Assembly (NCBI GenBank): GCA_019752635.1 | Contig: JAIELX010000008.1 | Coordinates: 62,001 to 126,000, forward strand | Length of the DNA stretch: 64,000 bases | Direction: 5' to 3' | From: Candidatus Obscuribacterales bacterium | GTDB taxonomy: Bacteria; Cyanobacteriota; Vampirovibrionia; Obscuribacterales; Obscuribacteraceae | Shown here: positions 41,805 through 52,300 of the stretch, piece after piece | How positions within the stretch are numbered: the first letter of the stretch is position 1 | Layout: every line of letters begins with the position of its first letter | Made by a program: the position numbers and the translations under genes | The notes under the pieces: model-generated | The model's input: only the letters and a program-made list of their open reading frames with translations | Told to the model about the DNA's origin: nothing | The model's database searches: none

Positions 41805-44336
41805 CTAAGGTTCGTCTCTGAACACTATGGAAACCAGCCCATCGTCCTCAGATGCATTCGCCCCATGGTCCTCAGGTTCGATGGGAGGAACTGGATCGCT
41901 TAGTTCTTCTCCATCATTCGCCAATCGCATCTCCGCTTTCCAGTCGCTTATATTAACATCGCTGGTTGTCATGCTAGCCAAGTCACGATTGAACATCGTC
42001 ATTTGGGCATTATCGAGATTGAGCGTCGTCAGTCGGGCACGATCGAAGCTCTGTCCCGATTCAGAGACAAGGTCGAAGCTCTTTTGCTCACTCTGCTGAG
42101 TCCCCCCCATTGACAGCTCACTCGGCTCAGCAGTGCTGGCTTCCCCACCTTCACTTCTTAAAGATTCTGCTTCGGCCTCTGCTTCAGCCCCGGCTTCTGC
42201 CACACTACCGGACGCAGCTGCCGCCCCGCCTACGATGGCTCCGGCGCCTAACGTGAGAACGGCCACACCAGCCATGATACCGGCCGTAGCTGCCTGGTGG
42301 TTTGCCATCCAGACCCCCGTATCTTCCATCCACTGAGCAGCACCGTAACCACCATCATCAACTTGGACTGTAATACCAAGTTCTTTCTGCAATCCCTGGT
42401 CATTTTGCATCGCGGCAAGCTGCGCTTGCGAGAATCCGCCATCTTTGCCTAAGTGCAAATTGTCTCTATCCGCGAGAAGGGGATCATTGGCTAAAGCTGC
42501 TAGATTTGCTTCCAGGTCCATTGAAGACGATAGTTTGGCAGTGATTGATTCTCCTCGAAGTTGATTTTCTTGAACGACCATGGAAGATATGATGCTCTCG
42601 GTCCCTGCACCTTGAGTCAATTGTTCAACGGTCTGTTCTGCTTGATGAAAGTTTGAGTTGGAATGAATTTGTTTGCTGACGTCCTGCAAGAACTCAGCCG
42701 CACCATAACTCGTGAGAACCTCGCCTTGGCCTAGAGCATTCGACAACGCCTTAGCATCGGCAGTGACTTCCATTGAGGCGATGTTCAACTCGGTCTTGTC
42801 GGCGGCTAGCGCTTGCTCAAGCTGAGAGGCGTTGTGAATGGAACTTTGCTGCTGCTTCACGATAGAATCGTATTGAGTCTGTAAGCCTGTCAGGACTGAT
42901 GATTCTAAATATTGAACTTCTAGTTTGCCGTCTATTTGCTCAGCGGTGGGCGTCTCTTTATTCGCAGCTATAGACTGAGAAAGCTGCGCTTCAATTTGGT
43001 TGCCCATTTTATCGACTTCGGCTTTTGCTGCTGCTTGATCGCTCTGGTTGAGAGTTGACACACCTTCCATGGCTTTGTCTTCCATTGCCTGGATGTAGTT
43101 GTGAAGGTTACCGTCTGCCACGCTCAATTTGTCTGAAACCAGCTCTTTGGCAATCGCCGCAGAATTCGACACCGCCGCCTCAGCAGAGGTAATGCCCAAC
43201 GTTTGTTCGACTTCCGAAAGCACAGCAGCATCGTTGTGCAAATTCTCCTGGCCTAACTGGCCATAAGCAGCTCGCACGTCATTTTCGATCCCGCTCTGAG
43301 TCATGTGGCTGTTTTGCATGTAAGGCGAGGCTGTCTCATAGTCCGAGATGGCCAGGTCCGTCACAAACTCGACGTGAGCCGCAGCGGCTATTCCGTCTTG
43401 TTTTTCAACTGATGAAACGATCGACTGGACATCTTTGCCTGAAAGTACATGACCGTTAGCTTCGAATTGCTGAATTGCCGTCTGAACTTCTCCATCGAGG
43501 GTCTTCTCATTCAAACCCGAAAGCTGCGAAAGCTGGGCAGACTGCCAGTTGCCATCAACAGATTGCAGGTCGTGATGAAGCGCGTCTTCGATGCTAGACA
43601 CGGTCTTTTCATTGAGCAACTCCTGAGCGGCGGTAGCACTGACAACTGATGACCATTTCACGTCACCAGCAAACTTGCCCTGGTCAAAATTCTCAGCAAA
43701 ATTCTTAAGTCCGGCTTCGGTGAGCACAGTTCCGTCAGCCTCTAGGGTCTGCAGCAGGGTTGAGACAGCGCCATGTATATCACCTTGTTCCGTTTTTGAA
43801 TCTGGTTGCCCCGTGGCTGCGGCATCCATAGACTTCTCGATTGAACGAACTTGCGCTTCTTGCTCGGCTATTCCGCCAGTAGCGGTGGCATAATCCAGCT
43901 TCTCCTGCCCGTGCTCGAACTTGCTCCACTCATGCCCTACTGTCGCTGCGTTTCCGGTCTCTGTCCCTTGGCCGAAAGAACTGTTGATCTGGTTGTCTAC
44001 GTTGTGGATAAAGGTCTCCATGCCCTTTTCGGTGAGAACCTCGCCTCGACTGGTCAGCTCCTCATCCAGATGGCTCACCGCAGACTGTACGATCGGCGAC
44101 ACAGACTGACCGTTTTCGCGATCTTGCCCGAAGCCGTCTTCTACCTTCTGCGCTAGAAAATCGACTTGCGCCTGAACCTGACTACCGGTAGCCTTTTTCA
44201 TGAGATGACTTAGTCCATCTGTGGCCGCGGCGGCTCCGCCCACTGTCGAGCTCATACCTTCGTCGTCCAACTCACTAAGCTCTGCGAGCTCCTGATAGAT
44301 CGCTGATACTTCAGCTTCTTTTCGCTCACTCTTCAC
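41805..44336 (-). CDS. 843-aa double-glycine leader protein, probable substrate of the C39/type I exporter
   Basis: A large helical protein with the same double-glycine leader (1-34, STVGG) as the 56-aa peptide. After the leader come degenerate repeats sharing G-x-VLT-x-x-G-x-x-x-F near residues 98-117, 201-220, 295-312 and 537-556. The sequence is rich in Gln, Ala and Ser. A hydrophobic Ala/Gly stretch at ~683-712 is followed by an Ala/Glu run and an acidic C-terminus. No known domain is recognised. The start is a GTG (44336) behind GGGGAG. Leader, location upstream of the exporter genes and strand all fit an exported protein processed by the C39 peptidase; this is inference. Confidence 0.8.
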   Translation of the reverse strand: MKSERKEAEVSAIYQELAELSELDDEGMSSTVGGAAAATDGLSHLMKKATGSQVQAQVDFLAQKVEDGFGQDRENGQSVSPIVQSAVSHLDEELTSRGEVLTEKGMETFIHNVDNQINSSFGQGTETGNAATVGHEWSKFEHGQEKLDYATATGGIAEQEAQVRSIEKSMDAAATGQPDSKTEQGDIHGAVSTLLQTLEADGTVLTEAGLKNFAENFDQGKFAGDVKWSSVVSATAAQELLNEKTVSSIEDALHHDLQSVDGNWQSAQLSQLSGLNEKTLDGEVQTAIQQFEANGHVLSGKDVQSIVSSVEKQDGIAAAAHVEFVTDLAISDYETASPYMQNSHMTQSGIENDVRAAYGQLGQENLHNDAAVLSEVEQTLGITSAEAAVSNSAAIAKELVSDKLSVADGNLHNYIQAMEDKAMEGVSTLNQSDQAAAKAEVDKMGNQIEAQLSQSIAANKETPTAEQIDGKLEVQYLESSVLTGLQTQYDSIVKQQQSSIHNASQLEQALAADKTELNIASMEVTADAKALSNALGQGEVLTSYGAAEFLQDVSKQIHSNSNFHQAEQTVEQLTQGAGTESIISSMVVQENQLRGESITAKLSSSMDLEANLAALANDPLLADRDNLHLGKDGGFSQAQLAAMQNDQGLQKELGITVQVDDGGYGAAQWMEDTGVWMANHQAATAGIMAGVAVLTLGAGAIVGGAAAASGSVAEAGAEAEAEAESLRSEGGEASTAEPSELSMGGTQQSEQKSFDLVSESGQSFDRARLTTLNLDNAQMTMFNRDLASMTTSDVNISDWKAEMRLANDGEELSDPVPPIEPEDHGANASEDDGLVSIVFRDEP

Positions 44337-44457
44337 AGCCTGATTCTCCCCGCAAGTACAACAGAAATCGTGCCAGTAAATTCAATGTGCCACCTTGCCA
44401 ACTGAAATTCACGTTACAAGTTTCTTGTGAGGCAAACGTGAGGAACTTACAAAATTT
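44169..44457. repeat. 288-bp direct repeat, copy B
   Basis: Partner of 41501-41788. Contains the first 56 codons of the 843-aa gene and ~120 bp of upstream DNA. One-base indels lie only in the noncoding part. Confidence 0.9.
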
Positions 44458-44523
44458 CAGTCGACGGAAAAGTCCAAGTAACTAAACAGTGGATTTTTTG
44501 GCAAGCCAAGACAAGATCGAACT

Positions 44524-44767
44524 ATGGTGCTGCCGATCGAAGATAGTGCCGATCATTGGGAGGCAGTTACCTGCTACTGCAAAATCACAGGACAAAGTAG
44601 TCGCTGTGATCGACGGACTCTTGGCTGCTACGGCACTGCATCACAATCTCGTGATAGCAACTCGCAATGCCAATGACTTTGCAGCAACTCCAGTTTTCGT
44701 GCACAATCCCTGGATGGCTCGCAGCGAAAGTTCATTCGTCATTCTTGCTCAACCAAAATTGCCTTGA
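44524..44767 (+). pseudogene. Frameshifted remnant of a VapC-type PIN toxin gene
   Basis: The 3' part reads LPATAKSQDKVVAVIDGLLA then ATALHHNLVIATRNANDFAA and FVHNPW, the C-terminal half of VapC PIN-domain RNases. The preceding VapC strand VLPIEDSADHWEA lies in another frame starting at 44524, so the gene is frameshifted near 44560-44575. The N-terminal half with the first catalytic Asp is missing, and no antitoxin gene is present. It overlaps the end of the calpain-like gene on the other strand. Confidence 0.65.
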
Positions 44768-45857
44768 ATTTTGCAACAAACTCTTGCACAGGCATCCAGA
44801 AGAAACCGTTTTTCATTTGCTCGCCCACTGCTTTATAGAGTCGCGTTGTTCCCCAAGGGTTCCAAATCAGCACCAGATTGCGCTCCGGTAGGAATTCAAT
44901 AACCGCCAGCGCATGACCGGGTACGTGCGCTGTAACGATACGATGTGCGGCAAATGCACCAGCAAGAATCTCCGGCACTTGCACGCTGGTTTCCGGGTTG
45001 TTGAAATGGAAGCCTCTGACCCTATGCCCTGTCAGGTTCTTGATGACCGTAGCAGTCGAACCGCCATGAAGCACAATGGTATCGATATCTTCCACCATTT
45101 CTTGCCCATCGATTGTTGCCTTGTTTACTCCGGCGCCGTAAGCCTTTTCCATAACTGTAAGCCAAGCACCGTCGATTCCGGCATCAGGGTAGGTAGCATA
45201 CTCGCCCGGCGACGGCGCTGATACAGTGACCGGTTCGCGCCCTGGGAACAGGACTGTATATGTCTGATTGGCATTTTCGACGTACATTTTCATGAACTCG
45301 GCTGTTCGCGCTTGACTGTATGCCGCAACGGCTGAGAGGAAATAACAATTTGAGTTTCGTCCTTGTTTTATCGCCCCAATATGAGGGACGCCATAATTAA
45401 ACAAGGCCGGCGATTGCTGCTTGAGCTTGGATAAGGCACCTTTGTAATAATCAACCAGCGCTTGGGCACTTCTGTCGGAGTTCATAAAAGCGCACTCAAG
45501 CTGGTCGATTTCGTTAAACGTGTAACATTCAAAGGCCTTATCTGAACGCCAATCAAATCGCTCCCGGGCCTTCAATGCCGATAGCGCTGCTGCGTTCTTT
45601 CCACTAATGTCCGAATTTTGCAGATCTTGCGAGATCTCTTCCCCTGTGAGTGCTCCGTCTTTGTTCAAATCCCATGCATTGAAGTTGGAGCGAAGTATCG
45701 TAAAAAAACCGTACGATGGTTTTGTCGAAGCCTGCTGTTTCGCAGGCTCAAGAGCGAATACTGGCAGCACACCGAGACAAAGAAGATTCAGCACGGCAAG
45801 CGTGTAAAAAAGTAGAGTTCTGAAATTTATGTCTAGTACTCCCACCCGATGCCACAT
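44739..45857 (-). CDS. Secreted calpain-like cysteine protease with EF-hand
   Basis: A 372-aa protein with a signal peptide (hydrophobic ~13-36, then FALEP). An EF-hand loop lies at 63-74 (DLNKDGALTGEE: D63, N65, D67, E74), so calcium binding is likely. The calpain (C2) catalytic core follows: Q165 and C171 in KQGRNSNCYFLSAVAAY, H315 in VPGHALAVIEF, and N333 in LIWNPWG. Calpains are calcium-dependent cysteine proteases; bacterial forms are uncommon and usually lack EF-hands. It lies beside the 843-aa secreted protein gene and might process it or host proteins. No C2-like domain is present. Confidence 0.85.
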   Translation of the reverse strand: MWHRVGVLDINFRTLLFYTLAVLNLLCLGVLPVFALEPAKQQASTKPSYGFFTILRSNFNAWDLNKDGALTGEEISQDLQNSDISGKNAAALSALKARERFDWRSDKAFECYTFNEIDQLECAFMNSDRSAQALVDYYKGALSKLKQQSPALFNYGVPHIGAIKQGRNSNCYFLSAVAAYSQARTAEFMKMYVENANQTYTVLFPGREPVTVSAPSPGEYATYPDAGIDGAWLTVMEKAYGAGVNKATIDGQEMVEDIDTIVLHGGSTATVIKNLTGHRVRGFHFNNPETSVQVPEILAGAFAAHRIVTAHVPGHALAVIEFLPERNLVLIWNPWGTTRLYKAVGEQMKNGFFWMPVQEFVAKFKAILVEQE

Positions 45858-45975
45858 CTCACAATCTTACCACCGCGAATTTCTCAAAATCCTGCTGCTG
45901 CAGCGACCGATCCTTACTACAGCAGGGAGTCCGCATTCCGAAGCACGTTTCAGATCATAGAGACCTGTTTGAATG

Positions 45976-47937
45976 CTATCGTGCACCAGAACCGCCATCG
46001 CCAATGTGCTCCATGATGCGATAGCGCTCATCAACAATGGTGTTGCCGCCAGCTTTCGGTGTACCCCTCAGGCTCCGGTCCAGCAAATCTTCATAGGTAC
46101 GCAGGCGATTCCAGTATGCGCGTGCAGTGGGCGAATTTTTATCGCAGTCCTCAAGCCAGTTTTTGCAATTACGCATCGGAGCAACCAGACGGAAACACCT
46201 ATCTAGAGACACAAAAGCCTCGCATATATCTAGGAAACATCCTGATATTTGAAGCTTCTGGTCGCGGTTTAGATTCACCCTGGCAGCCGCTTTAGAATAG
46301 CGATCGCAGAACTTCTCGACCCTGTCCGCAATCCTGCCCGCCACGTCTGGAGTATTGATATTGGAGAGCAGGGAGTCTGGAACATTGATATCGCATAGGG
46401 CAGATCGTAGTGCCTTTTGCGACTCCGCAAATCTATTAGTTTCCAGGCAAAGCTCTGCTCTATCTAGCCTTAGTTGTAATGACAGCTTGTAATTATTAGT
46501 CTTGGCGCACTCCTCGGCTGCCAGGTCTAGCATCTTCTCCGCATTTTGATAGTTCTCATCACGAATGGAGGATGACGTAGCCGCTCGTGCCATGGAAGAA
46601 TAGACCTCACGCGCATCGAGATACAATTCTGTGCATTCTTGGTTCGCTGAATCTGCAACACGTGCGTAAGGGACTGCCGCAAACAGTATGCGGCACGCAT
46701 TCTGCGGTTGGCATAGATTCTCCCAATACATACGCGCTAACTTTTTGGATCTGTCGCAAATTTCAAAAGAGAGCTTAGCTTTGGTTTCACCGACAGACTG
46801 TGTCCATCGATGGGTAAGCCGGTCAACCTCAGATTCTAATTGAATTGCCCGGGCAGGAATACCAGCGCCAGACAATGATGATGGCATGGTCTTTGTCGAG
46901 ACGGGTTTGGACCTAACATTGCTTACCAAGAGCACAACCGAAACTATCAATGCAAACAACAGTCCCAGCGCAACTTCAGGTCTGCCCCACTTGATGTTTG
47001 AATTCGAGCAGACAAATTTGGCTTCACTGGATGCATCATATTCGATATCACGAAGACGCTCATGTATCTCGGCGAATGAAGACGGTCTCTCACTCTGGGA
47101 CTTTCGCAAGCACTGCATAATCAAGCTACAAATTTCTGTTTTCAGTGCCTTGTTCTTCATCTGCAAGCGAATGGTAGCGGGCTCCTCATTCATGTGTTTC
47201 AACATAAGGGAGACATTGTGATCGCTGACAAATGGCGGTCTACCGGAGAGACATTCGTACATCACACAACCGAGTGAATAAATGTCGGCGCGCCTATCGA
47301 CTTTGGCACCGCAACATTGCTCAGGGCTCATATACGCAGGACTACCGAGTATGGCGCTAGTTTCTGTGATAGTAGTAGTAGCTTTTTGTTGCGACTTCTC
47401 CTCAGAGTCTCGGACGATACCAAAATCAAGCAGAACTGCATTCATTTCGTCAGAATTTTTGCTGGCACAGAGAAAGATGTTGCCAGGTTTGACATCTCGA
47501 TGTACAAGCCCAAGCTCGCTGGCATGATGCAACGCATCTGTTATCTGAAGGAAGATAACTCGAAACTCGTCAAACTTGAGCGGTCCTCCTTCTTTTAGCC
47601 GTGCCCCCAGCGTTCGCCCCTCCAAATAGTCGCTGACCTGATAGGGACCTCGTTTGGTCACACCAAACGAATGCAATTTAAGTACATGCTGGTGCCTTAG
47701 CGCCGACAATACTTTGGCTTCTCGAAGAAATCGAGCGCGATTTTCGTGCGTTTCCGCCAAGGCGGGCAGCAATAACTTTATAGCTACGGTGCGATCCAAC
47801 AATAAATCGCGAGCCAAGAAAACCTCGCCCATCCCACCCGAACCAAGTCGAGAAAGTATGGAATATCGGCCTTGTAGCTCTAGTTCGCTGGTAAGTCCGC
47901 TAAAATCTTCAGCAGAGGCTTCTTGTTGGTCTTGCAT
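45976..47937 (-). CDS. Membrane Ser/Thr protein kinase (PknB-like)
   Basis: A 653-aa eukaryotic-type kinase. The N-terminal catalytic domain (~25-290) has the Gly loop LGSGGMGEVF, VAIK lysine, HRDVKPGN, DFG and the APE-equivalent SPAYMSPEQ. A transmembrane helix at ~325-342 separates it from a ~300-residue extracytoplasmic helical region with several Cys and TPR-like pairs. It should phosphorylate Ser/Thr of target proteins in response to an external signal. It stands on the minus strand 118 bp after the calpain-like gene. Confidence 0.93.
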   Translation of the reverse strand: MQDQQEASAEDFSGLTSELELQGRYSILSRLGSGGMGEVFLARDLLLDRTVAIKLLLPALAETHENRARFLREAKVLSALRHQHVLKLHSFGVTKRGPYQVSDYLEGRTLGARLKEGGPLKFDEFRVIFLQITDALHHASELGLVHRDVKPGNIFLCASKNSDEMNAVLLDFGIVRDSEEKSQQKATTTITETSAILGSPAYMSPEQCCGAKVDRRADIYSLGCVMYECLSGRPPFVSDHNVSLMLKHMNEEPATIRLQMKNKALKTEICSLIMQCLRKSQSERPSSFAEIHERLRDIEYDASSEAKFVCSNSNIKWGRPEVALGLLFALIVSVVLLVSNVRSKPVSTKTMPSSLSGAGIPARAIQLESEVDRLTHRWTQSVGETKAKLSFEICDRSKKLARMYWENLCQPQNACRILFAAVPYARVADSANQECTELYLDAREVYSSMARAATSSSIRDENYQNAEKMLDLAAEECAKTNNYKLSLQLRLDRAELCLETNRFAESQKALRSALCDINVPDSLLSNINTPDVAGRIADRVEKFCDRYSKAAARVNLNRDQKLQISGCFLDICEAFVSLDRCFRLVAPMRNCKNWLEDCDKNSPTARAYWNRLRTYEDLLDRSLRGTPKAGGNTIVDERYRIMEHIGDGGSGAR

Positions 47938-48149
47938 TCTGCATCACATGCTCCTGCAGGCCAATATGCCCGGCTCACCGTTCTTCACATCGCCAGAAAT
48001 AGGCTACACTTTGTGTTGAAGATCTATAGCTCAGCGTTGGCAAAGCTAAGATTCATCTAGTTGATAGAACCAAGAATCTCTCCATCCGAAAGCAATGCAA
48101 ACTGCTTCAGGTGAATCGTTCCAGGCTGTACTATCGGCCATGCGACCGT

Positions 48150-49310
48150 TCACGGAGAGACGCGCCCGCTGCTTGCTAGAGCTCGATCTTTGCTCGCCAA
48201 TTTTTCCAGGCATTCTGCTCGCAATATGCGCGCTTGCGCTGACACGGCAAGCGGTTGCTGAATCAATCGATCGCAATCATGAACAGCCTGATTGAACTGC
48301 CCCAGTTTGTAGAGCGCCTTTGCCCGAATGAGCAAGGCCTCCGCTGTCGCAATCACGTCCAAAGAGCGAGAGGCAAGCTCAGCTGATTGCTGGTAGGATG
48401 CTTTCCCGAGGAATGCCGCAGCAGACAATCGCAACAGAAGCGCAGCTTCGTTGGCGTCAGGAGACAGCTTTGCAGCAGCATCACAATCGACCAGAGCTTT
48501 ATCGTACGCCTGGAGCTTTAGATTGCAGCCTGCACGCTCCAGCAATGCCGACTTCAGTTTCGGATTGAGCGCCAGAGCCTTGTCGTAGTCATTGGATGCT
48601 GCGCTAAAGTTTCCTGAATCCATCAGCAATGCTGCACGGTCCATATAGACCGCAGGCAAGTTCGGCGCAATGTTTACTGCAAGGTTCATGTCCTCAAGTG
48701 CTTGACCGGATTGACCGGACATCTTATTACAATAAGATCTGTTGTCCAGATACAAAGCAGCATTCGGGCGATCAATCAGCGTAAGCGCGGTGTAATCTTC
48801 CGCGGCCTTCTTATATTCATGCAGCGCGTTTAGGACGGCGCCTCGTGATTTATAGCCTCGTACTGCCTTCGGGTCTAGTGCAATTACTTTCGTGTAGTCT
48901 AACAAGGCACGCTTATTGAAGTGAACCATTCGAAACACGTCGCCTCTATTCGCATAGAGGCTGGGATCGTTTGGCGCAATCTTAATGGCTTCCGTTAAAT
49001 CGTCAAGTGCCGCTTCAAACTGCTCAAGCCCCACCAGTGCCAATGCATGATTGTTGAGGTATGCGGGACTGCGGGGCGATTGCTCGAGAAGTTTGCGAAA
49101 ATGCGTTTCGGCTTCTTTGAAGCGCTTCTGCGAGATCAGAATCAGCCCTTCCTGAGCAGGCAATCTCGACGCACCATTTACAGTGCCTGCATGTGCAGGC
49201 TTAACTGACTGATCTGGCGCAGCGGCGTGAGCGCTTGAGTGAACCAGTAACGTCAAAGTGACACTGCTGTAGATTGCCGCCAGAATTAGGTTCAGTGGTG
49301 AATTGTTCAT
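48150..49310 (-). CDS. Exported TPR-repeat protein
   Basis: A 386-aa protein with a signal peptide (MNNSPLNLILAAIYSSVTLT then HAAAP). About eight TPR units follow (SRLPAQEGLILISQKRFKEAETHFRKLLEQ onward). The ATG at 49310 lies five bases after the adhesin stop; the in-frame extension upstream lies inside the adhesin gene and has no signal peptide. It is probably co-transcribed with the adhesin and may help its assembly or tether it; that is inference. Confidence 0.85.
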   Translation of the reverse strand: MNNSPLNLILAAIYSSVTLTLLVHSSAHAAAPDQSVKPAHAGTVNGASRLPAQEGLILISQKRFKEAETHFRKLLEQSPRSPAYLNNHALALVGLEQFEAALDDLTEAIKIAPNDPSLYANRGDVFRMVHFNKRALLDYTKVIALDPKAVRGYKSRGAVLNALHEYKKAAEDYTALTLIDRPNAALYLDNRSYCNKMSGQSGQALEDMNLAVNIAPNLPAVYMDRAALLMDSGNFSAASNDYDKALALNPKLKSALLERAGCNLKLQAYDKALVDCDAAAKLSPDANEAALLLRLSAAAFLGKASYQQSAELASRSLDVIATAEALLIRAKALYKLGQFNQAVHDCDRLIQQPLAVSAQARILRAECLEKLASKDRALASSGRVSP

Positions 49311-49314
49311 GCGC

Positions 49315-52300
49315 TTAGAAGAGATAGCTGAGGCCAGCACCGGCGGCAAGATTGGCGCCGCTGTTTCCGGAAACCGACGGGGAGACTGATACCACGGATT
49401 GAACCTTGCCTGAGTGCGAAGTGCGGGCCCAAGACAAAGCGACTCCGACGTTACCATAGTAGTAGCCGGTGCCCATGCTGATCGCGTTCTTTCCTGCCGG
49501 TGGGGTTCGCATACTCATTGCCATCGCAGCGATCATCGCGATGCCTCTATAGGCGTTAGAACCTACTTTGTTCAGCTGATCCATATTAGCTGCGTCCGTT
49601 CCGCCCAGTCCCGGTGCAACATTGGTTATTCTTCTTTGGTTGAATGAGCTGCCCACAGAAACTGTGTTTGCATCGGTGGCTACTGAACCCGAGCCGAGAG
49701 CGACGCTATTGGGCATCATTGCCACTGAGTTGTTACCGATTGCGACACCGTTCACTGCGTTTGCCGTTGTTGTTGCGTACCCACCCAGAACAACGCTATT
49801 AGTACCCGCCGCACTTGAGCTGTTCCCTAGCGCAACGCTATTTGCGCTGCCTGCTTGGCTCTGAAAACCAATTGCTGTGCTGAACGGACCCGTCGCTTGG
49901 GTTAACGTACCAAGCGCCGTACTTCCTTCCGACCGTGCCAAACTTGAGTAACCTAATGCGGTGCTGTTAACTCCGAGTGCCTGAGCTCTGTCACCGATTG
50001 CTGTTGAGTCATCGTTCCCTGCGACCGCACCGCTTCCGAACGCCGTACTGTTATTACCGAAGGAAACGGCGTTTGCACCAAACGCTGCGCTAAAATCGCC
50101 AATTGCCTGAGCATTCATGCCTACGGCGGTCGCTGCGTTTCCGTTGGTTTGCGCACCGGTGCCTACGGCTATGGAATTCGCCGATGTGTTATTCGCCGCA
50201 TTGCCGATTGAAATTGTATTGACTATGCCGCCGGGTGTGTTTATGTTCTGCCCTATGACTACAGTGTTGGGAGAGTTACCCGCGATGGTGAGGGCATCGC
50301 CGATGGCAACGGACGAATCCGAGCCAAGATTCACCAAAATATTGTTGCCGCCCGCAAAAGTGTTGTTTGAATTGACTACTACCGGGTCACCGATAGCGGT
50401 GCTATTCGCGCCGGTTGTTGTAGCCAGCCGTCCAATGGCGATGGCATTCAGCCCGCTTGCTAGCGCACCGGTCCCCTGCGCAATACTGTCATTTGCAGTG
50501 GCTGCTGCGCCATTGCCAACAGCAATAGTGCGCTCAGCAGAAGCACTACTCGATAGACCAACAGCTACCGAGCTAAGCCCGGATGCACTTGCCAAATGTC
50601 CATAAGCACTAGCGCTGGTATTGGTTGCCGAGGCACCATTTCCGGATGCGATGCTGCTAGCGGCCGTGGCGCTGGCGTTGTTACCGAACGCACTCGCGTT
50701 AAGCGCTGAGGCCGTCGCATTGTTGCCCAACGCAGTAGTGTTGACCGCAGACGCGGTGCTGCTGCGACCGACGGCCGTAGAACTGGTGGCCGTTGCTCTT
50801 GCACTGAGTCCATATGCAGAAGAGCCTAGCGCAGATGCTAGCGAGGTGGTGCCGGATGCGATACTGTCTTGTCCACTGGCTGTTGAACTGACACCGATAG
50901 CGGTAGAGTTGAGATTGTTCGAAAGACTGTTCAGCCCCATAGCGATGCTGCTTACACCCGACGCTATCGAGGCAGTACCGTAAGCGATGCTGTTGCCACC
51001 GCTCGCGGCGCTGCTGGTCCCCATCGAAAGATCGTTGGTATTCGAAGCAGCACTGTTCAGACCTACAGCAACGCTCGCTGTTCCGCTGGCGGCAGAATTG
51101 ACACCGACAGCAGTTGCATTCGTGTTGGTAGCCTGAGCATTGTTACCGTAAGCAGATGTGCTGGCTGCATTCGCTAGAGCGGAGCTGCCGGCGGCAACGC
51201 TGTTGGTTCCGCTTGCTGTGGCATTGGCACCAACAGCGGCGGAGTTTGTATTTGTGGCCTGCGCATTATTGCCGTAGGCAGATGTGCTTGCTGCGTTTGC
51301 CAGAGCAGAACTACCGGAGGCAACGCTATTGGTTCCGCTAGCGGTGGCATTGGCTCCGACAGCGGCGGAGTTTGTATTTGTGGCCTGCGCATTATTGCCG
51401 TAGGCAGATGTGCTTGCTGCGTTTGCCAGAGCGGAACTACCGGAGGCAACGCTGTTGGTTCCGCTAGCGGTGGCATTGGCTCCGACAGCAGCGGCGTTGG
51501 TATTGGTGGCCTGCGCATTATTGCCGTAGGCAGATGTGCTTGCTGCGTTTGCCAAAGCAGAACTACCGGAGGCAACGCTATTGGTTCCGCTAGCGGTGGC
51601 ATTAGCTCCCACGGCGGCGGAGTTGGTATTGGTAGCCTGCGCATTGTTTCCATAAGCAGAGGTACTCGTAGCGTTTGCTAGCGCTGAACTCCCCGAAGCA
51701 ATGCTGTCAGCGCCGCTGGCAGTAGCGTTTATCCCAACCGCGCTAGCATTTGAATTCGTTGCCCTGGCGTTATTACCAAAGGCCGAGGTATTCGCTGCAT
51801 TGGCCAGCGAAGCGCTTCCTACCGCTGCGCTATTAGCTCCGCTTGCCGTGGCAGTAAGACCCACAGCGGTTGATTGAACTCCACTAGCGACGCTACTGTC
51901 ACCAAGAGCGGTGGTGCTGTTGTTCGTGGCCTGCGCTCCATTGCCATAAGCAGCGGCATTAGAGCCCTGCGCAAGGGCAGTGTTACCTGCGGCAGTCGAG
52001 TTGGTGCCGCTGGCCACTGAGCTCACGCCCAGTGCTGCTGCATTGGTATTTGTAGCTTGCGCATTGTTGCCATAAGCTGACGCACTGGCCGCGTTAGCTA
52101 GCGCTGAACTCCCCGAAGCAATGCTGTCAGTACCGCTGGCAGTAGAGTTTATCCCAACCGCGCTAGCATTTGAATTCGTTGCCCTGGCGTTATTACCAAA
52201 GGCCGAGGTATTCGCTGCATTGGCCAGCGAAGCGCTTCCTACCGCTGCGCTATTGGCTCCGCTTGCCGTGGCAGTAAGACCCACAGCGGTTGATTGAACT

